This document shows positions 51,656 to 59,498 of a DNA stretch of 64,000 nt, in pieces. The DNA is from Mesorhizobium sp. Pch-S (GTDB lineage: Bacteria; Pseudomonadota; Alphaproteobacteria; Rhizobiales; Rhizobiaceae): NCBI RefSeq assembly GCF_004136315.1, contig NZ_CP029562.1, positions 1,426,001 through 1,490,000 on the forward strand, written 5' to 3'. The notes beneath the pieces are model-generated. The model was not told where the DNA came from and did not search any database. It saw only the letters and a program-made list of their open reading frames with translations. The position numbers were made by a program, and so were the translations under genes. How positions within the stretch are numbered: position 1 is the stretch's first letter; each line of letters opens with the position of its first letter.

Positions 51656-52147
51656 ATGGAAAAGATCCTCGTCAGCGCCTGCCTTCTCGGCCGTCCGGTC
51701 CGCTACAACGGCTCGGCCAAGCCGCTCGCGCATCCATCGCTGGAGCGATGGCGCCAGGAAGGGCGGGTCGTGGCGATCTGCCCGGAACTGACCGCCGGTT
51801 TCAGCGTGCCGCGCCCGCCTGCCGAGATTGCCGGAGGAAAGGATGGCCACGCCGTTCTTGCCGGAAGCGCCAGGGTGTTCGAGGCAACGGGCGGCGATGT
51901 CACCGACCTTTTCGTCGCCGGCGCGCGCGCAGCCCTGGCGCTGGCGCGCCAGCACGATTGCCGGTTTGCCCTGCTGATCGACGGCAGCCCGTCCTGCGGC
52001 AGCGGCTTCATCCATGATGGCAGTTTCAGCGGGCACAGGCACCCCGGCGCCGGCGTGACCGCCACCCTGCTCCGCGACCACGGCATCGAGGTGTTTTCCG
52101 ACAGCGAGGTCGAGGCGTTGGAACGGCGGTTGTCGCCGCGAGCCTGA
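51656..52147 (+). CDS. DUF523 family protein
   Basis: 163 residues: MEKILVSACLLGRPVRYNGS, then VVAICPELTAGFSVPRPPAE and LLIDGSPSCGSGFIHDGSFS. The conserved Cys residues (SACLLG, ICPE, SPSCG) suggest metal or sulfur chemistry, although the family has no proven activity. The ATG at 51656 is preferred to the GTG one codon earlier. Confidence 0.9.
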   Translation: MEKILVSACLLGRPVRYNGSAKPLAHPSLERWRQEGRVVAICPELTAGFSVPRPPAEIAGGKDGHAVLAGSARVFEATGGDVTDLFVAGARAALALARQHDCRFALLIDGSPSCGSGFIHDGSFSGHRHPGAGVTATLLRDHGIEVFSDSEVEALERRLSPRA

Positions 52148-52156
52148 ACTGCTGCA

Positions 52157-52522
52157 TCACATGCGGATCTTGCCGTCGCATTGGTAAGTGAGGTTGACCT
52201 GTTCCCGCGCGATGCTCAGGTCCACCACCGACTCGAACAGGCGCGTGCCTTCACTCATGATCAGGACGACGAGCGGCCCGAACCTTGCTTCACAGGAAAC
52301 ACCGTTGTCACCCGGCACGCAGCTCAGTGTCCGCGGCGCCGAGACCTTGCCCGCGAATGTGCCGGTGACGAAAATCGTCCTGCCGATCACCTCGACCTGG
52401 CGCACGGCGGAAACCCGCACGTTGCCCCAGCGCCCCTCCACCGAACGGCACTCGACGGCGCTGGCCACCGACGGGACCAGCAGCAACAGCCCGGCAACCG
52501 TGTACCTGATCGCGCTTTTCAT
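52157..52522 (-). CDS. Small secreted protein
   Basis: 121 residues. Signal peptide SAIRYTVAGLLLLVPSVASA. The mature part is beta-rich with four Cys (VECRSVEG, LSCVPGDNGVSCEARFG, TYQCDGKIRM), so two disulfides are likely. It converges with the DUF523 gene, the stops being 9 bases apart. No family recognised. Confidence 0.68.
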   Translation of the reverse strand: MKSAIRYTVAGLLLLVPSVASAVECRSVEGRWGNVRVSAVRQVEVIGRTIFVTGTFAGKVSAPRTLSCVPGDNGVSCEARFGPLVVLIMSEGTRLFESVVDLSIAREQVNLTYQCDGKIRM

Positions 52523-52724
52523 GGCGCCGCGAACCTCAAAGAGACGGCGCGATCTAAGCCGCTTTCGCCGAGGCCGGCAAGCCGACGCGGGGCAGCCAAC
52601 TTTCCCCCGAGGCTCCGCCGGCAAGCTGACGCTGCCCGCGATGTGCCTGTCGACGGTGGTTGCGGGCGAGTGGTGGGGAGCGGCGCGCTCGACCAAGAGC
52701 ACGCCGCAGACATTCGAGATGATC

Positions 52725-54329
52725 TCAGGTCACCACCATCACCTGGTAGCCCGCGGCCACCGGCATTTTGTAGAGCATGCCGGAGGTAAGCCCGCCCGCC
52801 ACCGCGCCGGCATTGTCGGCATAGGTGTTGAGCGGCAGGATCATCGGCGACGGTCCGCCATAAGGTATCCAGACATTGTTGATGCGGCGCTCGCCGACAT
52901 CTGTCCTGGCGGAGGTTCCGTATGCACCGGTGCCCAGTACGGCCGCCAGCCTGTCCATGCGGCCTTCGATGATGAGATCGTTGAGCAGGTTGTGGAACCT
53001 GCCATGGTTGTTGGCCTGGGCGCTCTCGCTGTCATACAGCGCCACGTCCACGCTCGACGTGCGGATGTCGTATTCGTTGGCCACGGCGGCGACGATATCG
53101 TTGCGCACGGCGTAGTCCGCGCCGCCGCCTCTATGGTGGACCTTGTACTGGTTGAGCGTGCGGTTGCCATTGGTACCGGCGCCGGGCGCCGGCGTGCGGT
53201 TGTCGACCAGCACCCTGGCGTTGCCGTTGAACTCGATCGCGACCTTGTTGTTGTAGCCGATATAGTGACGCACGAGCGCGCCGAGCTGGCCGTAATCCGT
53301 GTCATTCCACAGCGTGACGTCGCGAATGACTGCATTGGCGTAACGGTCGATGAAGATGGCCCCAAAAGCCTGCTTGGCGGCCTCATCGGCGCCATGGCTT
53401 TCGCGGCCGCAATTGTAGCCGGTGACGCCTTCGACGACGGCGCTGTTGTCGGAGACCAGGAGCGACGCCGGAGTATAGGTCTGCATCAGGCTGATCATGC
53501 GGTCGCACCGCACCATGGTCAGGTTCTTGTAGTGGATGCCTGTGCTGACACCGCCATCATGATCGCCACCTGTCTCCACACCGACGGTGCAGTCCACGAT
53601 GAGCGTGCCTTCGGCGGTGCAGTTCTGGACATCGGCTTCGATCTGGATGCCCTTGCCGCCGGTTCCGATCGGCGCGCTGTTGCCATGACGGCAGTTCTTC
53701 ACGATGCCGCCACGGATGCGCAGGTTGCGAACGAAGGCGCCGCCAACGCCATTCTCGCCTCCCGGCCTGTTAGCCGCATAACCGAGGTTTCCGCCGTCGA
53801 CGAGCGGATTGTCGAACAAGACGTTCTCGGAAGGAACGGGTGGTATGGTCCCTAAAGGCCCTTCGCTATAGGCGACGATGACGGCGCCGACGGATGAGGT
53901 CTGCGTGAGCTTGATGAAGCTGTTGCCGACCCAGGCGACAGTGGTGTTCGAGCGCACCAGCAAAGTATCGTTCACCTCGAAGTCGCCATTCCTGTCGTCG
54001 GGAATGACGATCCTGCCGCGTGTGTCGATGGCTGCCTGGATGGCGGTGTGGTTGGCGGCGCCGTGGCCGGAGCCGGCAATGGCGCCATACCAGCGGATGT
54101 CCTTGCCGGTCATGGCCCAGCTGCCTTCGCGCACCCACACCTTGGTGGCGTCGAAAGTCGAGCGGACGAAGATGCCTTGCTGGGTGTCAGCGTCGACCTC
54201 GGCGGCAATGCCGGCATAGTCCTTGAGCAGGAACTGCCCCTCGCGGCCTGCCTCTTTCAGGTAGGCGGAGGTGATGACGGTCGTGTCGTAGGCTTTCATC
54301 TCGGTGCGGTTGGCGGGATAGGCGTTCAT
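52725..54329 (-). CDS. Phage-type beta-helix spike / pectate-lyase-fold protein 2
   Basis: 534 residues. The N-terminal module YDTTVITSAYLKEAGREGQF, then GIFVRSTFDATKVWVREGSW, is the small adaptor seen in tail-spike-like proteins. It is followed by the pectate-lyase-superfamily start GHGAANHTAIQAAID and a right-handed parallel beta-helix with many short N/V/I/G coils. The end (LNTYADNAGAVAGGLTSGML, then YKMPVAAGYQVMVVT) is a typical C-terminal cap. GGAAGGAAC precedes the ATG. It is likely a receptor-binding or glycan-degrading appendage; substrate unknown. Confidence 0.82.
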   Translation of the reverse strand: MNAYPANRTEMKAYDTTVITSAYLKEAGREGQFLLKDYAGIAAEVDADTQQGIFVRSTFDATKVWVREGSWAMTGKDIRWYGAIAGSGHGAANHTAIQAAIDTRGRIVIPDDRNGDFEVNDTLLVRSNTTVAWVGNSFIKLTQTSSVGAVIVAYSEGPLGTIPPVPSENVLFDNPLVDGGNLGYAANRPGGENGVGGAFVRNLRIRGGIVKNCRHGNSAPIGTGGKGIQIEADVQNCTAEGTLIVDCTVGVETGGDHDGGVSTGIHYKNLTMVRCDRMISLMQTYTPASLLVSDNSAVVEGVTGYNCGRESHGADEAAKQAFGAIFIDRYANAVIRDVTLWNDTDYGQLGALVRHYIGYNNKVAIEFNGNARVLVDNRTPAPGAGTNGNRTLNQYKVHHRGGGADYAVRNDIVAAVANEYDIRTSSVDVALYDSESAQANNHGRFHNLLNDLIIEGRMDRLAAVLGTGAYGTSARTDVGERRINNVWIPYGGPSPMILPLNTYADNAGAVAGGLTSGMLYKMPVAAGYQVMVVT

Positions 54330-54470
54330 GGCAGTTCCTTCCGGTTGCAGGTTGGATGCGAATTGCTGCTGCCGCGCTCACGCCGCGCGCTGGCAGGCGG
54401 AGCTTGGCGCAGGTGGGCCGCCCCTGGCCTTGGCGGCTGCGCCCTGGAGCGCGGCGCGACCGGCCGCCGG

Positions 54471-55931
54471 CTAAAGATCCGTGACGATCGTGCCCGCCGT
54501 CGAGGTGTCGCGGATGCGGTTGGCGGCGGCGAAGCCGTCGAGGTCGTTCTCGAAGATGTCGACGGCGCGCGGCGCGTTGACCGCGACGCGGAACGCGGTG
54601 GCGCCGGCGTGGGTGGCGCGCACGGTGTTGCGCCTGACGAAGATCTTCTGCGTCGAGGACCCCAGGCCGGAATGGATGTGCAGGCCGTAGGCGACGTTCT
54701 GGACGAAGCAGAGATTGCCGCAACAGCGCCCGGACAGTGCCGTGTAGCGGATCGCCGCCTGCACCGAGGCGGTGTCCGCCGGCATGACGACGTCATTGTC
54801 CAGGCAATCGGCATCAAAGCCATAGGCAGTCGCGCTGCCGCTCGGCGCGATGTCGATGCCGGTCCGGGCGACAGCGCGGATCCGGTTGCGGGCTACGGTG
54901 AAATCCTGCGCCTTGCCATAGATGCCGATGCCGACGGCGGCGGTGAGCGAACGCGTGACGCCTTCGATGATGTTGTCGGCGATGACGAACCCGTGCGCAT
55001 AAGCCTGCGTGTCTTCGACCTTGACCTGGATGGCGACGTCGCCGGTGTTGCGGATGCGGTTGTCGACGAACCGCCACCGGGCACCATGGCTGCCATGGTG
55101 GAAGGCATGCCGGCTGATGTTGTCGAAGACGCAGCCCGAAACGCTGTAGTCCGACATCCGGCCGACCGCGATGCCGCAGCCTTCCGAGCCGCCGGCGGTT
55201 CTGCTGCCGACGATGTCGAGGAAGCGGCAATGGGTGATGCGCCAGCCGGACTGCTCGGCATCGGTGGCGGCCCAGGCGCAAGAGATGCCGACAGTGGTCT
55301 TCGTCACCGTCACATTGTCGATGGTGACGCGCTGGGCCGGTGCCTGCTGCAGCCCGGCTTCGAAATCCGGCCCGGCATAACCCGATGCGCCGCCCCAGAT
55401 GCCAATGAGATGGCGTTCGCTGCCCTCGGTGCCGACCTCGCCGTCGCCTTCGATGGTGATGTCGCGGATGGTCATGCCATCACGGGCGACGATCGCGGCG
55501 CAGAAACGTCTGGCGCTGAAGATTTTGAGCCTGCCGTTGCGCACCGTCACCGCGACGGCGGCAGCGGCGAAGGCCAGCGGCCTGGTGTGGACGAATGTGC
55601 CGCCGCCGAGATCGACGGTGTGGCCGGCGCCGACCCGGCTGGCCAGTTTCTGCAGGGCGGCATCGGCGTTGGTGACGCCATCCAGCGGCGCGTCGAACTG
55701 CGCCGGGGTCCAGCTCCTGCCGTCGAGCGCAACGGCGCGCAGCCTGACGCCGCCGGCCGTCTCGATGTCGCAGTCGCTGGCGGCGGCGGCCACCCGGTAA
55801 ACGAAGCGCTCCTCGACGGTGCGGACACGATCACCGGGGATGACCGCGCCGGCGCCGTCATAGCGCAGCATCGTGTCGGCAACGAGCGCCGGCACGGAGG
55901 CGAATTCCGGCACCTGGTGGTAGAGGGTCAT
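54471..55931 (-). CDS. Phage-type beta-helix spike protein 1
   Basis: 486 residues. N-terminal region MTLYHQVPEFASVPALVADT, then WTPAQFDAPLDGVTNADAAL (the DGVTND-type start of tail-spike beta-helices), GAGHTVDLGGGTFVHTRPLA, and long beta-helix coils with repeated ITIEG, ITHCRFLDI and RNTGDVAIQV units. AGGAAG precedes the ATG. It lies 141 bases upstream of the second spike gene, in the same orientation. Confidence 0.82.
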   Translation of the reverse strand: MTLYHQVPEFASVPALVADTMLRYDGAGAVIPGDRVRTVEERFVYRVAAAASDCDIETAGGVRLRAVALDGRSWTPAQFDAPLDGVTNADAALQKLASRVGAGHTVDLGGGTFVHTRPLAFAAAAVAVTVRNGRLKIFSARRFCAAIVARDGMTIRDITIEGDGEVGTEGSERHLIGIWGGASGYAGPDFEAGLQQAPAQRVTIDNVTVTKTTVGISCAWAATDAEQSGWRITHCRFLDIVGSRTAGGSEGCGIAVGRMSDYSVSGCVFDNISRHAFHHGSHGARWRFVDNRIRNTGDVAIQVKVEDTQAYAHGFVIADNIIEGVTRSLTAAVGIGIYGKAQDFTVARNRIRAVARTGIDIAPSGSATAYGFDADCLDNDVVMPADTASVQAAIRYTALSGRCCGNLCFVQNVAYGLHIHSGLGSSTQKIFVRRNTVRATHAGATAFRVAVNAPRAVDIFENDLDGFAAANRIRDTSTAGTIVTDL

Positions 55932-55979
55932 GACGTCTTCCTGTGGCTTGTGGTCCGGTAGGGGCCGGTTCCGGTGCGC

Positions 55980-56381
55980 TCACGCCGCGCGGATCGCCGC
56001 GATCTGGCTGTCGATCGCCGCCTTGCGGGCGGGCACGTCCATATGGGCGTCGGCATAGTCAAGCAGGTCGCGCTCGGCCTCGAGCGCGCCGATCAGCCGT
56101 TCACGCTCTCCGGGCGGCGTCGCGGCAAGCGCGCCGCGCGCCGTCTCGTTCCTGGCTTGGGCGATGGCGCAGGCTTGCTGGTGGAAGCGGGCATGGTCGG
56201 CGCAGGCATCGAGCGCGCGCTGGAACGACCAGTGGCGATCACGGCAGCCGATCCAGGCGATGAAGCAGGCACCGTCCCTGGTGATGGTACGCTCGTGCAC
56301 ACTGTCGACCGTGACGACCCAGCGGTCTTCGCCGGATTTGCGGAACACCAGGCGGCCCGTGGCATCGATGTGACTGGACAT
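55980..56381 (-). CDS. Phage-like hypothetical protein (possible tail-fibre accessory)
   Basis: 133 residues: MSSHIDATGRLVFRKSGEDR, a small beta domain, then a helical part (CRDRHWSFQRALDACADHAR), and at the end ERDLLDYADAHMDVPARKAA, the kind of C-terminus found in tail-assembly proteins. GGAAGGG precedes two possible ATG codons (56387, 56381). It leads the three-gene spike operon, and its promoter carries two TCAC-N5-GTGA sites. Function inferred only from context. Confidence 0.65.
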   Translation of the reverse strand: MSSHIDATGRLVFRKSGEDRWVVTVDSVHERTITRDGACFIAWIGCRDRHWSFQRALDACADHARFHQQACAIAQARNETARGALAATPPGERERLIGALEAERDLLDYADAHMDVPARKAAIDSQIAAIRAA

Positions 56382-56414
56382 ATCCATCCCTTCCTAGGAG
56401 CATGGATACGATTA

Positions 56415-56459
56415 TCACATTGCGTGAAGTTATCAATCTTAAAATTCACACTGTGTGAA
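56415..56459. promoter_or_regulatory. Two TCAC-N5-GTGA operators upstream of the spike operon
   Basis: TCAC-ATTGC-GTGA at 56415-56427 and TTCAC-ACTGT-GTGAA at 56445-56459, within 80 bases of the first spike-operon gene. The same design recurs at 58641-58654 next to the XRE repressor gene. Confidence 0.65.
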
Positions 56460-56514
56460 TATCATCAACCGCGATTGCGTCCGACCGAAGACGGTGCGCG
56501 CCCGCAAAAAGAAA

Positions 56515-56531
56515 GCCCGCGCGAGGCGGGC
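56515..56531 (-). terminator. Probable terminator on the - strand
   Basis: On the minus strand GCCCGC-CTCGC-GCGGGC is followed by TTTCTTTTTG. It could end the transcript of the gene at 57029-57775. The rest of 56532-56870 has no supported gene. Confidence 0.55.
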
Positions 56532-56870
56532 ACCGTCAGGATGTGGCGCTCGGCTCGCCTTTGCCACCACCCGCGGAACGCCAGGGATCTGCAACAGCGC
56601 CCGGGCGGCGCTTCAGCCCGCCTGGCGCGGCGCGGCAATGGCGCGCGCTCCTGCTGATCCCGCCCGAACCCTCAAGACCAGGACCAGTGCCCGCCCGCCG
56701 GAAACGCATGAAAGCCGGGCCCGCCGTCGCGGCAGCCCGGCCGTCACCCTGAAGCCGGCTGTGACGCTTCAACGGCGGCGAACCCGCCGCGACAGAACGC
56801 CTGGCGCGGAGCGCGCCTGGAGCATTTCCGGCGACAGCAGAATCGCCCGCAACGCTCTCGTTGCCTGGCG

Positions 56871-57035
56871 CAATTCCGGACGCAAAACCGCGGCGCACTT
56901 TTGCTGGAATTGCTTCCTGGTTCGGCGCAATTCCGGACGCAAAACCGCTGTGCACTTTTGCTGGAATTGCTTCCTGGTTCGGCGCAATTCCGGACGCAAA
57001 ACCGCTGCGCACTTTTGCTGGAATTGCTTTAGCTG
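56871..57035. repeat. Tandem array: three 57-bp copies of a family A half-element
   Basis: CAATTCCGGACGCAAAACCG starts at 56871, 56928 and 56985, each followed by CACTTTTGCTGGAATTGCTT. The copies differ at a few positions. The array touches the stop codon of the gene at 57029-57775. It contains no spacers, so it is not CRISPR. Confidence 0.88.
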
Positions 57036-57775
57036 GATCCAGTCAGAACGAACGCACGCACGGTTTCGGCTCTCATCCGTTGCCCGGACACACCCGGCGC
57101 ATCCGCCAGCACCTTGAGGAACTTCTGGTTCACTTCGCAGGCACGAGGATCCTGCGCGCCGGCAGCCAGGCTCTTCAGTTCCGCCGCGGTGCCGCCGCTG
57201 GCGACAAACTGCGTTGCAATGGCTTGCCAGTCATCCGCCGTCACGGCACTGGTTTCCACCGCCGACTTTTCGCCCGCCCCCATGGCCCGCATGACGGCGG
57301 CGGCAAAGCGATCGGCAGGCGCGGCATAGGTTGCGCTCTTCGCCTGCATGGCAGGGGTCATGGTGCCCGTCACGATCCAGCTGCCACAATCCTGCGCCGT
57401 TTCGTTGGCCTTGACCAGCTCGAGCATATCCAGCTTGGCCTGGAGCACAGCCAGCACCAGCGCAGGGTCTGCCTTGCGCAGCGCATCCGCATGGCGCCGG
57501 CGGATATCAGCCAGGTTCTTGCCGATGAAAGCAGTCGTCTCCTGGGCGCTGCGGCCCTCCTTGGCCAGAGCGAGGTATCCGGCCATGAATTTATCGTACT
57601 CGGCGGGCAGCGCTTCCTGCAGCGCCGTGAAGATGGTCAGCCCCGATTTTTCGGCTTCGGCGGCCACGCCCTCCACGGTGGGAGCCGGCGGCTTCGAGAA
57701 GCGCGAGACGATGCCCGACACCGAAAACGCGGCGATGACGAGCAGAAAGGCAACCACGATCTTCCAAGGTTTCAT
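57029..57775 (-). CDS. Membrane-anchored helical protein, unknown
   Basis: 248 residues. N-terminal anchor MKPWKIVVAFLLVIAAFSVS, then a helical domain (SGLTIFTALQEALPAEYDKF, RRRHADALRKADPALVLAVL) with three Cys (QDCGSW, RACEVNQ are two). No enzyme motif. The start at 57775 gives the anchor; longer frames run into family D repeats. Its 3' end, with the stop, lies in the family A array. Possibly periplasmic and accessory. Confidence 0.7.
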   Translation of the reverse strand: MKPWKIVVAFLLVIAAFSVSGIVSRFSKPPAPTVEGVAAEAEKSGLTIFTALQEALPAEYDKFMAGYLALAKEGRSAQETTAFIGKNLADIRRRHADALRKADPALVLAVLQAKLDMLELVKANETAQDCGSWIVTGTMTPAMQAKSATYAAPADRFAAAVMRAMGAGEKSAVETSAVTADDWQAIATQFVASGGTAAELKSLAAGAQDPRACEVNQKFLKVLADAPGVSGQRMRAETVRAFVLTGSS

Positions 57776-57854
57776 CAAGTCCCCCACCGAGGCGCCGCGC
57801 GTCCACCGGGACACGCAACGGACACCCCACCCTTTGATCTGTCGCACCGCCCTT

Positions 57855-58015
57855 TCCGGCAATCGACACCGGTTTTCGGGCTCGTGCGTTCGGCCTGGAG
57901 CGCCGCGCGTCCTTTGGACACGCAAAGGTCGCTCCAGCACTTTGATTTCGCGCATGACCCTTTCCGAAAAATCGATTCCGATTTTCGGGGTGATGCGCAG
58001 GACGCGACATGATCA
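57855..58015. repeat. Family D palindromic repeats, two units
   Basis: CCGGCAATCGACACCGGTTTTCGGG, in 57857-57883, and CCGAAAAATCGATTCCGATTTTCGGGG, in 57962-57989, each with a GATGCGCAGGACGCGACATG-like tail or its relative. They match the degenerate elements at 3637-3780. Confidence 0.7.
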
Positions 58016-58046
58016 GCTTTTCAGGCCTTCCACAAGACAAGTATAA

Positions 58047-58061
58047 GTTCTTGTTTCGTTC
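58047..58061 (+). promoter_or_regulatory. Perfect alphaproteobacterial LexA (SOS) box
   Basis: GTTC-TTGTTTC-GTTC matches the GTTC-N7-GTTC consensus of alphaproteobacterial LexA. A TTGACA -35 box follows immediately (58062-58067). Bound LexA would block the promoter of the gene at 58128. Confidence 0.75.
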
Positions 58062-58127
58062 TTGACAAGTGATACAGGAATTGGTTCCTAATACCGGCTC
58101 CAATCAGGAGTGCAGCGGGTGGGTGGA

Positions 58128-58391
58128 ATGGATGCAAAGCTGGACGCCGACGGCCACCTGAAACGGGTGGCCTGCCAACTCTACACGCAGCTGCCGGAAG
58201 ACAAGCGCGAGGCGCTGCTGGTGCTGCGTTATGTGCGCCAGATCATCTTCTGCCTGGGCGAGGACTGGGAAGCCGTCACTCGCTCCGCGCCGATCCTGCC
58301 TTTTGCGGGCGATCGGAAAGGTCGGGCAGAATCTCCAACATCTTTGCGGGTAATCCAGACCGGTCGCCAAGATACAGCCAATCCAGAGTGA
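58128..58391 (+). CDS. Predicted SOS-controlled small protein
   Basis: 87 residues, MDAKLDADGHLKRVACQLYT, then EDKREALLVLRYVRQIIFCL and a disordered tail. The start may also be a GTG at 58110. The first 50 residues are helical and look coding. From 58276 on the frame overlaps the 3' end of the XRE gene on the other strand. A LexA box sits at its promoter. It may be a regulator of the neighbouring phage-like genes; no family is recognised. Confidence 0.6.
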   Translation: MDAKLDADGHLKRVACQLYTQLPEDKREALLVLRYVRQIIFCLGEDWEAVTRSAPILPFAGDRKGRAESPTSLRVIQTGRQDTANPE

Positions 58392-58581
58392 CCCCGGTCT
58401 TCGACTGGATGGTGATGGCCACGTCGAGATCCGGGCGCCGCAGCCCCTTCAGGTAATTGTTGAGCGCCGGCTGGCTGATGCCGATCAGCTGGGCAAAGGA
58501 CGTCTGGTTGCGCTGCAGCGCGGCAAGCAGCGCCGCCAGCCGCATCGCTATGTCTTGATTGGAACGTCCACCATCAGCCAT
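58276..58581 (-). CDS. XRE-family repressor-like regulator
   Basis: 101 residues. The helix-turn-helix (MRLAALLAALQRNQTSFAQL, then IGISQPALNNYLKGLRRPDL) is followed by ITIQSKTGVTLDWLYLGDRS, a typical phage-repressor-like arrangement. The ATG at 58581 has AAGGG upstream; in-frame starts at 58596 and 58602 are possible. Palindromic TCAC...GTGA sites lie at its promoter and at that of the spike operon, so it probably represses both. Its 3' end is overlapped by the SOS-boxed gene. Confidence 0.85.
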   Translation of the reverse strand: MADGGRSNQDIAMRLAALLAALQRNQTSFAQLIGISQPALNNYLKGLRRPDLDVAITIQSKTGVTLDWLYLGDRSGLPAKMLEILPDLSDRPQKAGSARSE

Positions 58582-58597
58582 GGCCCTTTTTGCCATA

Positions 58598-58654
58598 TTC
58601 ACGCCGTGAAAAGAATTAACGCATATGGGCTTGCAATTAATTCACATAGCGTGA
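58598..58654. promoter_or_regulatory. Operator region of the XRE gene
   Basis: TTCAC-GCC-GTGAA at 58598-58610 (3-base spacer) and TTCAC-ATAGC-GTGA at 58641-58654 (5-base spacer). The second matches the two sites at 56415-56459. Confidence 0.6.
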
Positions 58655-58877
58655 TATTCAGGATCATGAACAGCGCCCCGCAGTGACGGTGACTTCACCC
58701 GACGCCAGGCGCCACACCGCAGCTTTCTGCCATGCGCCGCACCAGCGGCGCCTCACCATCCGCGGCCCTGTCGCGGACGGCCGACGCCTGGGCAGGTCCC
58801 CCCTCCCGCCGCCCGGGCGTCGGCTGCCTCTTCCCTACCTGCGGCCGAACGGCCCTGAACAACGAGGAGTTCCGCCC

Positions 58878-59126
58878 GTGAAGTACGACTTCGACGACGA
58901 CCTGCGCGGCCCCGACCCCAGAGCGTTTCCGTTTTTCACGGAAACGCGGAAACGCTCTGACTCTTTGCTTTCACGCAATTCCGGACGGAAAACCGCTGAG
59001 CACTTTTCCTGGAATTGCTCGGCTGACCGGCTGCATCTCCTGGTCATGGCCGGGCTCGGCGCCGCCGCAGCGCTGCTGACCGCCTTCATCTTCTTCTGCT
59101 TCGCCTGGAGCGTGCTGACGTTATGA
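58878..59126 (+). CDS. Small membrane protein with a palindromic element inserted in frame
   Basis: 82 residues from a GTG with GAGGAG 8 bases upstream. Residues 1-14 (MKYDFDDDLRGPDP) and 52-82 (the LHLLVMAGLGAAAALLTAFI helix and its end) look like one normal short membrane protein of about 50 residues. Residues 15-48 (AFPFFTETRKRSDSLLSRNS, then GRKTAEHFSWNCS) are encoded entirely by a family A element, and the frame stays open through it. The stop overlaps the next gene as ATGA. Confidence 0.65.
   Translation: MKYDFDDDLRGPDPRAFPFFTETRKRSDSLLSRNSGRKTAEHFSWNCSADRLHLLVMAGLGAAAALLTAFIFFCFAWSVLTL
58919..59020. repeat. Family A palindromic element inside a reading frame
   Basis: A full-length copy (AGAGCGTTTCCGTTTTTCACG to TTTTCCTGGAATTGCTC), the same as the intergenic copies at 7866 and 20586, but located within the gene at 58878-59126 without breaking it. 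Confidence 0.88.
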
Positions 59127-59488
59127 CCGCAGCGCTCTGTTTGCAGGCCCGCGCCCTCATCGAAGCCGAGCCGCGGCTGGCCCGCGAAGTGGCGCGGCAG
59201 TTGGCGCGCAGGACCAATGCGTTGGAGCGTTGCCGCGTTTCCGTGAAAACCGCAGACGCCCCGGGCAATTCAGGCGGCATGACCGCGCGCCAGCGCGACC
59301 TACTTATGTTCGTCAAGACTTACATAAGCCGACACGGCTTCGCCCCGTCCTTCGAGGAGATGAAGCGTGCACTGGGCCTGGCCAGCAAGGCCGGCATCCA
59401 CCGCATGATCGCCGGGCTGGAAGACCGCGGCTTCCTCACCCATGCGCCCCGCCGCGCCCGCTCGATCCGCCTGGTGGCGACGCCATGA
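59123..59488 (+). CDS. LexA-like winged-helix protein with N-terminal extension
   Basis: 121 residues. The C-terminal 70 (MTARQRDLLMFVKTYISRHG, then APSFEEMKRALGLASKAGIH) match the DNA-binding domain of LexA, without the autoprotease domain. The N-terminal 34 residues (MTAALCLQARALIEAEPRLA) are joined by about 17 residues (ERCRVSVKTADAPGNSG) that derive from a decayed family A element at 59225-59275. It could instead be two genes, the second starting at 59279. It is coupled to the preceding gene as ATGA. Confidence 0.75.
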   Translation: MTAALCLQARALIEAEPRLAREVARQLARRTNALERCRVSVKTADAPGNSGGMTARQRDLLMFVKTYISRHGFAPSFEEMKRALGLASKAGIHRMIAGLEDRGFLTHAPRRARSIRLVATP

Positions 59489-59498
59489 GGCAACGACC

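Noticed and set aside
54048..55961. 637-codon + strand frame opposite the spike genes
   Set aside because: Antisense of a beta-helix gene; repeated Gly/Asp/Ala composition comes from the complementary frame.
56871..57035. CRISPR array
   Set aside because: Units are directly adjacent with no unique spacers and match a dispersed palindromic element.
56455..57117. 220-codon + strand frame through the 57-bp array
   Set aside because: Arg/Ala-rich start without ribosome site and repetitive end produced by the repeat; no homology signs.
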